From NCBI GenBank assembly GCA_026724425.1, contig JAIUCV010000089.1, positions 2,542,001 through 2,606,000 on the forward strand: DNA of 64,000 nucleotides. Reading direction: 5' to 3'. Position numbers and translations under genes: made by a program. Origin of the DNA: Erythrophleum ivorense (taxonomy: Eukaryota > Streptophyta > Magnoliopsida > Fabales > Fabaceae). Positions 36,780-49,362 of the stretch are shown piece after piece; position 1 is the stretch's first letter, and every line of letters starts with the position of its first letter. Under the pieces are notes generated by a model. It worked only from the letters and a program-made list of their open reading frames with translations, did not search any database and was not told the DNA's origin.

Positions 36780-39700
36780 TTAAATCCATGGCTGTGATAG
36801 AGACACATTTGGTATTGATGCCTCTAATCCTTGTTGGCCATGTATGGCAGATTTCAGCACATTATACTGCTCAGTCACAGAATTATAAAGCGCTTGTGTA
36901 TATGCCTCCTTTCTCTGTTCCATAACCAAATATGAAGATCTTCGAAAACAAAGAAGTAAAATCAATGAAAAAGTAAAACGACAATTTACATGTAGCAATT
37001 ACTGGTGATATACCTCGAATTCAATTTAAACAAATTGTGTTATCCGCAAATATAAATAGTCAGTATACCACAATATGCAATAGCACAAGTGTTGATGTCT
37101 GGTTTGACTAGGGGCATTTCATGGGTTCACGTGAGCTCTTGCCAAAAGGCAACCTCACTTTGGGGGAGTAGGCCTCCTCCTCGTAAGCCTTAAGCGTACC
37201 TAGAATTGACTAAACCTAGGATTTATCAAAGTGGTATCACTAATAAAAATGACAAAATGCAACTGTATCTGCTCAAATAGTGGCTTAGAAATGGTGTCCC
37301 GTCACACTCTAGTGTAGCCAGTTCTTCTCAGTTCAAGAACAACAAAATGACAGTAAGTGACTACTCAATAGAAATTGTGTACAGCCCATGACAAAAAACC
37401 TAAGCAATTGACCAAGGATGTGGAAATCCGTGTGGTCAAATTTAGCTCACCTTTTCTGGACTTTCACATGCAACAGTGGTTTCGGAAAAGCCTATAGCTG
37501 GAGCCACTGATAATCCAACTCCATGAAAGGAGATAATTCTTTTCTCTCCAATTTCTTTTTCCACCTGCAAAACTACTTGGTCACATTAAAACAATATATA
37601 TGGGTGGACTCTCAAAGATAAGGACAGCATACCTGTTGAGGAGGGGGCATTATATCATGGCACAATATTGCCAAAGGATACATATGACCTGGTGGACCAG
37701 AATGGTCAGCAAGCCTTCTCATATTGTCTACTGAAGAAGCATCAAATGGTGCCTAAATGCCTTGTATCAGTATGAAATGATTATAAAATTGGTAAAATAA
37801 TATACTAGCATCGTTATGCGCACAAATTTATTTATTATGACAGAGATTGTGTCACTAGTCCCAATGTTCATCATTTCGTACTGGTTAGCCTATGCAACAA
37901 GCCAACAACTAGCAAACCAGAAGAAAAAAAACTGTCCCAGCCATTATTTACAGAGATACATATGAGAGACCTGATTCACAAACTAAAATGTGCAATTCAT
38001 TAATTAGGAAGAGGCGATCCCTCCATATAGCCCAACAGTTCAAAGCACAAACCAAGCTTCAGCTTATTTTTCAGAAGATATTTCTTTCAGTGTTTTGTTT
38101 TGGAGTGTCTGGCCAAAATGCAAATCTGTTTTGAAGTAATAGTAAAATCTACTTTTGTGCGGTGGGAAAGCAGGATAGTGGAGTTTCTCTTTGAAGCTGA
38201 AGCAAAAAAAAATTATTTTCTAAAAATAAAAATACTCACTCAGAACCTTTAATTACTAACTTACCACTTCTCTTTTATATGACCTACGTGACTAGGTCCC
38301 TCACTTCAAATTATAAAAATGTATAAAATTAACTAAGCCTCCCTAAATCTTTGAAATTAAAATATTTTATTATAAAAATTACTATATTTGATCAATAAAA
38401 AATTTAATTATAATCAAACTTTTAATTATAAATTTGTTATATGCTTATTTTGATGAATATTGATATTTATATATTTATTTTAATTTATATGTTATATATA
38501 TATATATTTGTAATTATATATATTTAATTCAGACCTACTGACACTAAGGAAATCCCCACCCATTTAGAAAAGCCAGGGATTCATCCCTTGGACGCCTTTT
38601 AGAAATGGGGCTCCGGCAAAAGTTGATTGTTCCCTCCAGTCGTAGAACCTGGCGAACCGAGTGTATTTTAATTAAATTAAAACTAGATTTAAATAAAATT
38701 AACAATAATGAATAATTAAAATCATTCATCCATTTAAAGAATATTGATTGCAAAATCATTTCTATCTATGTTTCTTTTAGTAATTTGACAGTAAAAAATA
38801 TATTTTGTTTTTGAATGCTGACCAAACATAATGATATTGATTAAAGTGATTATCAGATGATTTTGACAAACACTAATTGCTTCTTTATTACAATACTTTT
38901 TGTGAAACTCCATTAAAAAAAATCAAAATAAGCAAAAATTCACAGCAACTTCAAACAGGCCCAAGTTAGAGAAGTAAGCTGGCCCTGGGCCACGGTCCTT
39001 ACACATTTCTTTCGGTTTACTTCCAACTTCTCCGCTCAGCGTAGTCTAAACTCTAAAGCCCAGAATACATGCAAATCAGCATCTTGTAAAACATTAATTG
39101 TATAATTATAACAACTTGGAAAAAAAAAATTCAGCTCTGACAGAGGTAACCATCAGGAAAGCATGTCAAACATAAAAAACAAATAAAGTCAATAAGCAAG
39201 GGATGCCTTGAGTTCTAGAAACTACTCTCATGACTATTTAACAAGCAGCAAACCAGAAGGAGGTAAACTATAAGTCTGAGCCAAAAGTTTAAGGTCAGCA
39301 AACCTTAAAAACTAAACCCTCTTCCTCTCACCCAAAGGAGTAAGAAAAGTTGTTAGCTTGAAATGCAACCACAAAGCACCATCTGGACTTCCTCTATACT
39401 TTTATTCAATTACACCACATTACTGGAAATCAGATAACATGACTACTCTTTTCAGGAATAAGTTAAGAACTAAGCAACCATCATAGGAGTTCAGATGATT
39501 CTTGTTCTCAGTGCTAACACAAATCACTTGGTCTTGTACCCAGTAAACCTTAAAGTTATAGATCAATATATGATACTCTGATGAATATTTTCTGAAGGTT
39601 TAAGATGGGATAAGCATGCTAAAATCTAAACTATAATGCATTTTAACGTTTTACTTTAGGTAAAAAATGAGCTTACCGGTAGCCATTCTCCTGTTATGGG

Positions 39701-42700
39701 ATCTGATCGATCCCTACCACCACTTGGTGCAATCCAGACTATCTGTGACCCACCCCTGTACCAAAAGGCTGCATATTGATGATGGATTGCCAATATGATG
39801 CACAAAAAATATACCAACTAAACTCTGAAGTGAAGCATAACCAACACTATTATTAGATCTTCCCTTTTAAACCTACATGCCAATTCATAAATTTAGAGAT
39901 TTCTAGTAAATTTTATGCACACAAATTGATGCCTTACATCTGATTAACTGCCAGAGTGTACCACTTTATGGTCACATATTGATGTATTACAGTCTTAACA
40001 GAAATAAAAAACATAAAAGCAGAACAATTCCTTTATAAACCAGAAGATTTACCTTAAAAGCACAGCCATTTCCTTCAAGCTTCGTGTATTTGCTTTTCTT
40101 TTCATCTCTACAAGTTCGGGAACATCAAGCATGTGCTTTTTAGAGTAAACACAGATAAGATTCCTGTGAACATAAAAATTGAAAGTGAATGCTTAGTAAG
40201 GTCAACTTCATTCATCACAGGTAATATGAATGTAACTTTTAAGATAGATATATAGAAGTATGAACAAAACCTGCCCATACTAAAGGGTTTGCACAAGGGA
40301 TCTGTTACAACCCTATCTCCTGCAATATAGGTCTGCAGAGAAAAGTAGAATTGGATCACCTCAGCATTTATAAATGTGCATTATAATTTATGAATCTGCG
40401 CTTTGTATTAGCCAGAGAATAGAAACTTAATATTTACCATGTTTTCAGCAATATATGGGCATGCTGTTTCAAGAAGCAGTGCAATAACAGCCGGATCTGC
40501 TTCAGTTTGGTGATTTGATACTAAGATGATATTGTGTCCCTGCAGTAAATTTTTTATTCTTTCAGAAGTGTCACCTACATTTATGAATTTTCATGTCTAG
40601 GTGTGTTAATGAACTTTAAGATGGTAGAGGCAAATATACTTAGGAATCTATATAAGTCAAAACCAAGCTTAACATCTCATAAATGATTGTGAGTATTATT
40701 ATTATTCTTATTATTCAGTCTTTTGTCTTGTCTGCAGGAATATGCAGGAAGTAGCTCTAACTGGGATATTAGACAAACAAATGCAAACAATCAAAGCAAA
40801 AGGAACACCACAATCTAAGTAGACAGATACCAAACACAATTGTGACAGGAATTATCTATGGCTTTTTCATTCTTTTTTTGGGGGGGGGTGTTTGTTCTGG
40901 TTTAACAGTAACCCAAATAAAAGTGATTACAAACAGATTATTTTATCATAACCAACTGATTAAAGGACAAACAGAAGATTGGAAACACTCAAATCTGCCA
41001 CATGACTTGAGCTGGGGGGCTGGTCACCAAAGTCTATGTCTGAAATTGATTCGTTAAAAAGTTTCTGTGCTATAATCTGTGAGATTTATTGTTAATAAAA
41101 ATGTTAATTATCGTGCATTTTGTCCCCAACCTAAAAGAAAGGTTTACTGCACAAGTCTAACGGATATGAAAACCTCATGCTATCCACACATGCATAGACC
41201 TCGACCTTAAAATTCGCTGAAGGCAGGTGCAACAAAGGAGGAAATTCGGACTTTCTATACCCCCATCTCTCTCTCCCCGCTTGCTGATAGAAGGCTAATT
41301 ACATATTTGTCAATATTTTCCAGCAAGCAAAGAAATAACTCTAGAATATAAAATCAACATGCTAGGAATTGGCACCTGCTTAAGTTTCTCTTCCATTTCA
41401 TGAAAAAGGGAAATGTTGCCAACATATGAATTTCTGCAACAAAAAGATCACATTTAAAATAAATAAATAACTATGTACAGCCAGATAGAATTGACATTCT
41501 CTGGATATAAACTAATTACAAAGGGGGCCCAGAAGACCTGAGAATAGGAATATAGAACACTACATGCCATAATTACACTCCTGAAAGTGCAAGACATAAG
41601 TTTACTGAAATACTGATACGGTTCCAAAACCTTGAAATTAAGCATATGCAAGAAAGTGAAGAGTATGAGTTTGGCAAAACCGAGGTAGCCACCTTTAATA
41701 AACACAAATAGGAAGGATCAAATTAACTAAGAAGGATCAAAATAACTAAGTTATAAACACATGCAAAATCATAAGCAGTATGAGTTTGGCAAAACCGAGA
41801 TAGCCACCTTTAATAAACACAAATAGGAAGGATCAAATTAACTAAGAAGGATCAAAATAACTAAGTTATAAACACATGCAAAATCATAAGCAGTTACTAA
41901 CAGCTTTACAAGTTCCATCTTGTCCACATGCATCATGATCTCCCTTTGAGGATACAAAGAAGAGCAGGAATGAGGCCAACTAAAAATGCAACTCAAACAA
42001 GCTGCTATAAAGGCAAAATTTCAGAAACGTGATAACAAAAATCCTTAGTTTTATTATGCCATTTCTATCTTACAGTTAACCATCAGCAACATCCAACTAA
42101 TCACATATATAATGTGAAGCATATATACATCCAAGCAATTCAGACTTTTTTCTATTAGATATGAATGCATGCACATAAGCTTGTCTTAACATATACAAAT
42201 TTTCCAAAACAATTAGGAATGTTCAAGAATTCTAGCATTCTTGATCCACACTCTGCAGTTGGCTGTTGGCCAGCAGATATCAATAGATGACTAAATATAA
42301 CATTGGATAAAACCCCTCAGCTGTTTAAGGCATTGAACGCCAACCCTAGAAACTTGACACCTGGAATATTTGTCTCTCCAAAACTATCATGAATTTGTAT
42401 TTCAATCCTAGAATTCCAGGAACCACAGAGAGTGTTAAGCTTATTGTGCTGGGATTGTTTCAAAAAGGCCTATATATATATATATATATATATATTACAA
42501 GCTTCACCTGAAGCTTCAACTGTAAGACTTTATAAATCACCATCTACATATATAAATATGTACCTTCCTGCTCTATTCCTACATATCTACAGATATTTCC
42601 ACTTCATTTCTCGGTGTTACTTCTCTAACCAACATCTGGATGCCTGATTGAATTTCCTCCCCCTAAACCAAAATGTCATGAAAACCAAAAATCTTGGTCA

Positions 42701-45700
42701 ACAATCAGAAGTTAGCAACCCTCGGATTTAAACAGCTCATTTACAAGTACACCAAGGGAAGAAGCTTAGGAATCATCACAATTGCTTTGAGAATAGTGAA
42801 TAGTCTAGATCAAACCATTGGATACAATAGTACAGTTACATGTGCAGACTTCCAATAGGACCTCTCTATGCAGATTGCATGCCACCTTCTCCCAAAAACT
42901 TAACCCTTTGGATTATAGACAGCACATGCATGTTTCTCCCATGCTTTCCCAACACAAGACCTTTTGCAGGTCTCATGGATTCTAACACATAATATTTATG
43001 AAAAATTCAAGGGTACAAAGCGTCATGCATAAATTTTTGACCAACCATTTGTATAGATGACAAAAAATGAAATCTAAATAAGTAAACTAAATTGATCTAT
43101 GCCAGTTAAATCAGGAGAAGGAGAAACTTCAAGTTGTAAATTTACCTGAAATCAATTAAAGGACGGATATAATTTTGACCAAATGTGTAGTAGTCAAAAG
43201 GATCACGCTTTGCCTTGTGGTGTGGCTCAAAGACAAAAGGATCCTGAAGAAATTTTTTAAGCATGATATTCACATACGGTGAAAACATCACTAAAACTCA
43301 ATGTGCATATATGTCAACATGCTACAAAAACAATTTTCTCTTTTTTTTTTCTTTATTAATATAAGTTTTTTTATTGACATAATTAGTGCAGATTATCCTA
43401 TGGTCAAAACTTACCTCTACCTCCAAAAATATACGATCCAATGCAATAGTCATATTTGACAATACAATCTCATCTGCCTTGGGATGTCCACTCTCCACAA
43501 GCTGGAAAGTGATTACATGCATAAGGAATTGTATTCAACTCATTTAAGTCTTTCAAATGCCAGAAAAATAAATGATAGATCAGGATATTAAACTGCAGGG
43601 CAATAACAATATTAAAACTGTTTACATCCTCATAAAGTATATCCACACTAATTAGCCAACTGTGACATGCAAATTTTCATAGCCAGATAAGTTAAGGTAA
43701 AGAGTAAACCACAAAAATATATATTTATCAGTGGAATGCAAAATTTTGAAAGCTAGAATTCAAAAATTTCTTCAGTTGGTGACTTAATAAAATAAACGTA
43801 TCCAAGTTTTAAGCAATCACGAAGAGAAGAACAGCAGTACAAGAGATAGAAGCATGATTTGATATTGGAACAGGTCTGCCTTTTACTATACAAATAACAA
43901 GAAAACATATTAAAGACAACACAGCACTATAAAGCACACTGACATTAATGCAATACCATACGCTGATATGCCAATCATGAGATAATGCATGAAATTACAA
44001 ACAAGAATAGATAAAAGAGCTGACAGGCACAAGAAATTATTCATACCTGAAACATACTGTTTTGGAGGTTCAGTCTGAAATTCTGAATATTTACATGATT
44101 TTCTTCTGATGTTAGGAATGATTTAATCAGGTAGAACATGGTCAAGTATCTCACTTCTTAAATTATATGTATTGCAAAATAAAGTTATTCCAAACGAACT
44201 AAATGCATTTTGTATGCATATGATAAAATGGAAAGCTCACATTTATTTAAATAAAGCATCTGGAATAATGCACAGATTTATATGAATATAAACATAATGA
44301 ATAAAAACGCACTGCACTTTTATAGTTCTGGTACAATTCCTCCATCCCTGCAGCAACATTAGAAGGCAGAGATCCTGCTTCCACTTCCTTCCTGATTCTC
44401 AACAGAAGTTCTGTAAATATACAAGAAACATTCAGCAGAAAAATCAACTTTTTTGGATTTGATGCAAAAAGTACACTGAAAAGAAGAGTACAGTAAGAAC
44501 TGAAATCTTACATAAACTATACCTCAAAGTACTAAATCCCCCAAGCTATTATACATTATCTACAATATGATATGCCCCCACCTTCTCTTCTGCATTCTTG
44601 TATCAACATCTCAGACTAATAAAGTGAATGTTTCTACATCTTGTTGTCTGACTTTCCACCTCTTCATTCTATTGAAAAATCTAGATTCCAGCTCTGCCAC
44701 TAGCTTACAACAAAAATACTAAAAATAACAAGCATTTGCAACTTCTTTTTTCCATATTAAGCTTAATGCTACCCTATTACTGCCTTCCCAACTCAAAATT
44801 TTGCTTGTGATGTAAAAAATGAAGTTAAATATTTCCAAAATCATGAAGAACGTGTGCGAACCTGAAAAGCTTCCAAAACTACTAATGAATGAGAGGAAAA
44901 TAATCCGTTAAAATGCAAGCTGCACTTTAGAAAGTAAAATGGTAAAGTGCAAAATGGATAACTAGTTAAAAAAAGAAAAATTGTATTATGGCACAAGCAA
45001 CTGGATAACAATTTATATCTGTGCGAGAACCCACTCTTTTGATTTCTTTCATCTACAAACTACTTATGAACAAGAGGAATATATTCCTTTAAAAGGCAAG
45101 CTGCACTTTAGAAAGTAAAATGGTAAAGTGCAAAATGGATAACTATACAATAACAACAAAGCCTTTTTCCCACAAAGTGGGGTCAATTGCATGGATTAAT
45201 TAACGCCATAAAATTCTATCATAAATCACATTTTTAGACAAACTATTTAAATCTAAATCTTTCTTAATAATTTCTCTTATAATTTTTCTTGATTTTCCTC
45301 TGCCTTTGATTATTGGACTACTCTCCATCTGATCTACTCTCTTAATTAGGGTTTTTATAGGTCTCCTCCACACATGCCCAAATCATTTAAGTTGCGATTT
45401 TACAATCTTTTTTACAACAGGTGCGACCTTCACTCTCTCTAATGCATTCATTTCTAATTCTATCTTATTTGGTATATCCACTCATCCAATGCAACATTCT
45501 CATCTCCACAATATTAAACTTATTCTCTCATTAAGTTTTTATTATCCAACACTCAATTACATACAACATTGCAAATTTTATAACAGTGCGGTAGAATTTA
45601 ACCTTAAGTTTGAGTGATACTCTTCTATCACAAATAACGTCCAAATCACTCCTCCATTTCATCTGACATGTTTGAATCTTATATTTTACATCTTTGTCTA

Positions 45701-47234
45701 TTTTCCCATCATGTTGCGTGATAAATCCAAGATACTTAAATTGTGTGACTTGTGATATAGTATGTTCTCCAATTTTCACTTCTATGTTAGAACTAATGTG
45801 TCTCTTACTAAACTTACATTTTATATACTCCATCTTAGCTTTAGTTAAATGAAATCCATGTGCTTTCAAAGCTACTTTCCACATTTCTAACCGCTCATTC
45901 ATTTCCTCTCTTGATTCTCCAACTTGGATTACGTCGTCTACAAAAGGCATGCATTGTGGTACCGACTCTTGGATATGTTCAATAAGTATATCCAAAACTA
46001 AAGCAACAATTTGTATTATAGTAAAAGCAACTGGATAACAATTTATATATGTGTGAAAACCCACTCTTTTGATTTTTTTCATCAATAAACTACTTGCACT
46101 TTATTCTCTAAAGTCCACCCTTTAGTAGAGCCAAATACATGAATGGGAGCTGTCAGTTTAACCTAATTGATCAGAACATTCTCCCAATCTTTACACAATA
46201 TATTAGAAGTTTTCCTAGTTTCTGAACCTTTACCTTGAACTTCATACTGTAAATCAAATAATATTTCCTCAACACAAATTGGTGAATGATATTATTTGGA
46301 AAAAATTGTCCTGCAAATACAACCATATAGAGTTTGACGACTATTGTTTCTTTCTAATTTCTACAGACATCACATAGCAAAAGAGGAAAAAAAAAAACCC
46401 CCACAAACAAACAGGAACAAAGGAAATATATCTTACCTATTTAATGACCTTCACGAATTTCATGGAATTATCCTTTTATTTTCCGTAAAAAAAAAAAAGG
46501 TTTAGAATGCAAGGCATTAAAGCCAATCCGAAGAATTTCCAGTGACTCACTGAGCAGGAAATTCGAGAAATTAAAAGAGAAAATCCAGAAATTTATTAGT
46601 AATTTGATTTTCTTCTACCATTTGTTCCTAGTTCAAATGATATGCATTAAATATTAAATATACCTAACAACTCAAATCAGCAGGCCAAACTTCAATCGCT
46701 ATGCTAAAACAGCAAAGCCAAAGTTTCTCCTCTCATCAATTATATAAACAGCAGAGTCCAACTTTCTAGATTTGTTGAACTCCGCATTTGTCAACAACAA
46801 AACTAGCAAAACCTCAAGGTGCATTTTCTTGTAAAGACATGGCAATTGGCAATCAACAAATGAGAAACCAAACCTTCCTCAGTGCGAGCATTGAGAAACG
46901 CTCGCGAAGAAACCGAACCAGCCATGTAATACGGAGAGTCCTTGCCCGGAAATACGTCCTCGTTTGCTCTAACCTTCAATGAGTTAAGTGAACAACAACA
47001 AGCAAGCCTCAGAGCAGTGGATCGCAGAGGAATCGAGCGAAGCTTTGGGGAAGAATAAGACGAAGAAGAAGATGATGACGATGATGGAGAAACCCTAGGA
47101 AAGCTTGCGGCGAAGAATGTGGATAACGGAGAAGGAGAAGATGAAGAAAGGATAAGCATAGTCTTTTTTGAGAGGCAGAGGGAGTTGGCTTGTGCCGCGG
47201 GGAAAGCGCCAAGCCTACTCGTAGTTGAAGCCAT
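36780..47234 (-). CDS. ATS1: plastid glycerol-3-phosphate acyltransferase
   Basis: Twelve exons join in frame to 474 residues: 46874-47234, 44313-44410, 43415-43501, 43146-43243, 41376-41433, 40438-40539, 40271-40332, 40053-40163, 39677-39755, 37633-37752, 37451-37564, 36780-36914. All introns are GT-AG. A Ser-rich transit peptide occupies roughly the first 85 residues. The acyltransferase motif NHQTEAD gives the HX4D pair His244/Asp249. Also seen are AGDRVVTDPLCKPFSMGRNL, RKANTRSLKEMAVLLRGG, WIAPSGGRDRSDP and HDIMPPPQQVEKEIGEKR. The enzyme moves an acyl group from acyl-ACP to sn-1 of glycerol-3-phosphate in the stroma, the first step of plastid glycerolipid synthesis, and influences chilling sensitivity. 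The length fits the family. Two introns carry tandem duplications, one interrupted by a LINE; splice sites remain intact. Confidence 0.96.
37085..37260. other. possible LTR-retroelement scrap in an ATS1 intron
   Basis: The stretch contains direct and inverted short words and ends in CAAAGTGGTATCAC, resembling a primer-binding-site junction (TGGTATCA). There is no second LTR, so this is only a weak hint. Confidence 0.25.
38010..38960. other. probable insertion in the large ATS1 intron
   Basis: The intron 37753-39676 is enlarged by an AT-rich tract with (TA) runs at 38480-38510. A short palindromic GC-richer patch at 38555-38614 pairs CCCCACCCATTTAGAAAAG with CTTTTAGAAATGGGG. The right border reads CAAACAGGCCC, a common MITE end, but I could not match a left end. 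Confidence 0.3.
41664..41893. repeat. near-perfect 115-bp tandem duplication in an ATS1 intron
   Basis: TATGAGTTTGGCAAAACCGA starts one unit at 41664 and again at 41779. The two 115-bp units differ at about one base (GAGGTAGCC versus GAGATAGCC), so the duplication is recent. It lies between exons 4 and 5 and does not touch splice sites. Confidence 0.95.
44876..46086. repeat. 181-bp tandem duplication in ATS1 intron 1, second unit split by a LINE
   Basis: Unit 1 (44876-45056) starts AAACTACTAATGAATGAGAGG and ends TTTCTTTCATCTAC. Unit 2 starts AAACTACTTATGAACAAGAGG at 45057. It matches up to GGATAACTAT, is interrupted at 45146-46005 by an RTE fragment, then resumes with TTTGTATTATAG and ends at 46086. 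Without the insertion the second unit is about 170 bp. So duplication came first and the LINE followed. Confidence 0.85.
45146..46005 (-). mobile_element. 5'-truncated RTE-type LINE fragment in ATS1 intron 1
   Basis: The minus strand encodes part of a reverse transcriptase. The catalytic box reads FVDDV; then come EEMNERLEMWKVALKAHGF, QFKYLGFITQHDGKIDKDVK and CDRRVSLKLKVKFYRTVI. The frame then breaks. The 3' end (low coordinates) has the WGQTP-like GACCCCACTTTGTG sequence followed by GTTGTTATTGT repeats. It belongs to the same family as 18201-18772 but extends further 5'. Confidence 0.85.
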
Positions 47235-47293
47235 AGGACAAGTACAGAAAGCGAGCGGGAGAGAGAAAGAGAGAGACCAGAAGGACGAGTAGG

Positions 47294-47299
47294 CACGTG
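47294..47299. promoter_or_regulatory. G-box core CACGTG upstream of ATS1
   Basis: The palindrome lies 60 bp upstream of the ATS1 start codon, probably within or near the leader. It is a binding site class for group G bZIP and bHLH factors; function here is inferred. Confidence 0.4.
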
Positions 47300-47470
47300 C
47301 TTTTTATCGCGGAGAGAGGCCCACAAGGCCAAGTGGGCGCGAATAGAATAGTTGAAGAGAAAGGAACCGCACTCCAGCAACTACATTACAGAGGCTTTCT
47401 GTTATAGCAGCTATTCATCGTCCCTGGAAGTTGCCGTTCGATGTCGATGGAGGATTGGGGATGAACCGAA

Positions 47471-47476
47471 CACGTG
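47471..47476. promoter_or_regulatory. second G-box CACGTG upstream of ATS1
   Basis: ACACGTGGAG, a G-box with ABRE-like flank, lies 237 bp upstream of the ATS1 start codon and near a second ACGT core (GCACGTTG). Confidence 0.45.
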
Positions 47477-48962
47477 GAGCACGTTGAGCGGAGCGCAGGA
47501 GATGGATAATCTGTTTTTTCTATAATTTCTGGAAGGTTTAGAATAAGAAAAGTGAACAACTTTGAATAAAATTATATTTTATGTACCTAAAAACTGAATT
47601 ATAAAATTGATAAATAAATTTTATGACCTTGAAGAGATGTTTTTTGTAAGTTTATATGTGAATTTTTTATTTTTTTATTATTAATTTTTTTAGTAAAAAT
47701 ATATTTATATTTTCATCCCAACTCAATTATTATTTAAAGAGATAAAATATGATAATAAATATAATTTTGGTCCACTTTTGTTATTGGACGTGGACTGGCT
47801 CAACCCATTAAAAGCACTCAGCCACGTCTAAAGGACTTTTCTATATAAATATTGAGACATGCCTTCAAAGTAGTTAAGTGGCAGGCCCCTGTGATATATT
47901 TTATTGAGTGATGTATAAAAGAAAGAAAATATAAAAAAATAAATAGGTTAAATAAAAATAATTTTTTATATTTTTTATTTTTTAAAAAATAATTTAATAA
48001 ATAAAATAAGAATATAATAAATACTATATAAATAAAATATGAACGGAGCACTAATTTTTTATCTCTCACTTATCTATTACATTCTTTCTCACTTGGAAAA
48101 TGTTTAAAAGTATTGTAACTCGTAACAAAATGATACATTATAGATGTTGTGAAAAACTTGTTGACCAAAAGGGAATACAAATAATATTTGATGAAAATCT
48201 AAAAAAAATGCACTTTTTATGCAAATTTGATTAAATGTTTAATAATAATTTTCAAAAGTTGTTCTTGAATGTTTAAAATAACAACAATGAGTATAAATTT
48301 TAATCGTATTACTACCAAAAAATAATTAAAGAAGAAAATACTAATTTGTATTTTTATTGCCCAAAATACTTAATTCATATTAAAAACACACACATCACAC
48401 TAATATGAAAATTAATAACAATTGAAGTTGAACCGAAGGTGCATAAAAAAGGGAAGCAACACTATTTAGTTTTTATTAGTCAAGATTGGTATGATGGAGC
48501 TGAGTAAGGGAATTGAGTCTAGTGGCACGCTACATAATGATGAGGAATACCAACTCACCCGGAGCACCAAGAAAGCGAAGTCTTGTGAGACGATGGAGGT
48601 AGAGATGGATGAAAGGATGATAGAGAAGGCTAATGAAATGAAATAGAAGATTTCGCTGAAGGGTTAACCAAAGATGAGGAGACCCATCTCATATCGTGAC
48701 CTATTGGTAGGTATGAATGGATATCAATTAAGTGAGGAAGAGGATAAAGTATGGGATGAAGATGAGGATGAGAGGACAGGAATGAAGGAGAGAGAGCGAT
48801 AGATCTATTATGTCCTTATATCCACATTATAAATCAAGAATACTTATAATTGTACAAACCTTTTCACAGAGCTTCAATTATCAGGCTTATTGGGAGGAGA
48901 ATGGGTTATAAATTCTTGATAGGGTGTTTATAGAAGATGTGAAGCCTCAAAGGTACCTTTAA

Positions 48963-49362
48963 GATGGTGGGTTTAGGCAATGAATTTTTTATGTTAAAGT
49001 TTACGAGAGAGAAAGATTATTTCTATGTAATGAATGATGGTCCATGGATGGTGGTTGGACATTACTTACTGGTTCAACATTGGCGACTAGCCTTTAATCT
49101 TCTAGATGTTGAATACAAGAAACCAGCAGTATGGATCATAATACCAGAACTACCCCCATAGTACTACAACAAACACCTATTGTGGAGGATCAATAATGCT
49201 GTTGGTAAAATCATTAAGGTGGATAACCATACCATTAATAAAAACTTGATAAAGGAGGATGACTTTAATATGGATCAAGGACAATTTGCAAGAATATGCG
49301 TTGAAGTTAATTTACATAAGAAACTAGTTTCAAAAGTGCAAATTCAAAAGAGGATGTTCTGA
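48963..49362 (+). pseudogene. LINE ORF1 remnant, DUF4283-like
   Basis: Two open pieces (48964-49161 and 49180-49362) separated by one stop read FMLKFTREKDYFYVMNDGPW, MVVGHYLLVQHW and GKIIKVDNHT. This matches the DUF4283 domain of plant LINE ORF1 proteins, thought to bind RNA. The CX2CX4HX4C knuckle follows at 49389. Confidence 0.75.

Larger units (their letters stand above)
47235..48479. other. ATS1 promoter and AT-rich intergenic DNA
   Basis: The first 280 bp upstream of the ATS1 ATG are GC-richer and contain two G-box cores. Beyond 47560 the DNA is AT-rich, with a member of the dispersed Harbinger-like family at about 47905-48060. No gene is seen. Confidence 0.5.

Noticed and set aside
47009..47380. 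123-codon minus-strand ORF over ATS1 exon 1
   Set aside because: Alternative frame of the Ser-rich transit-peptide exon; the ATS1 frame is fixed by downstream exons.
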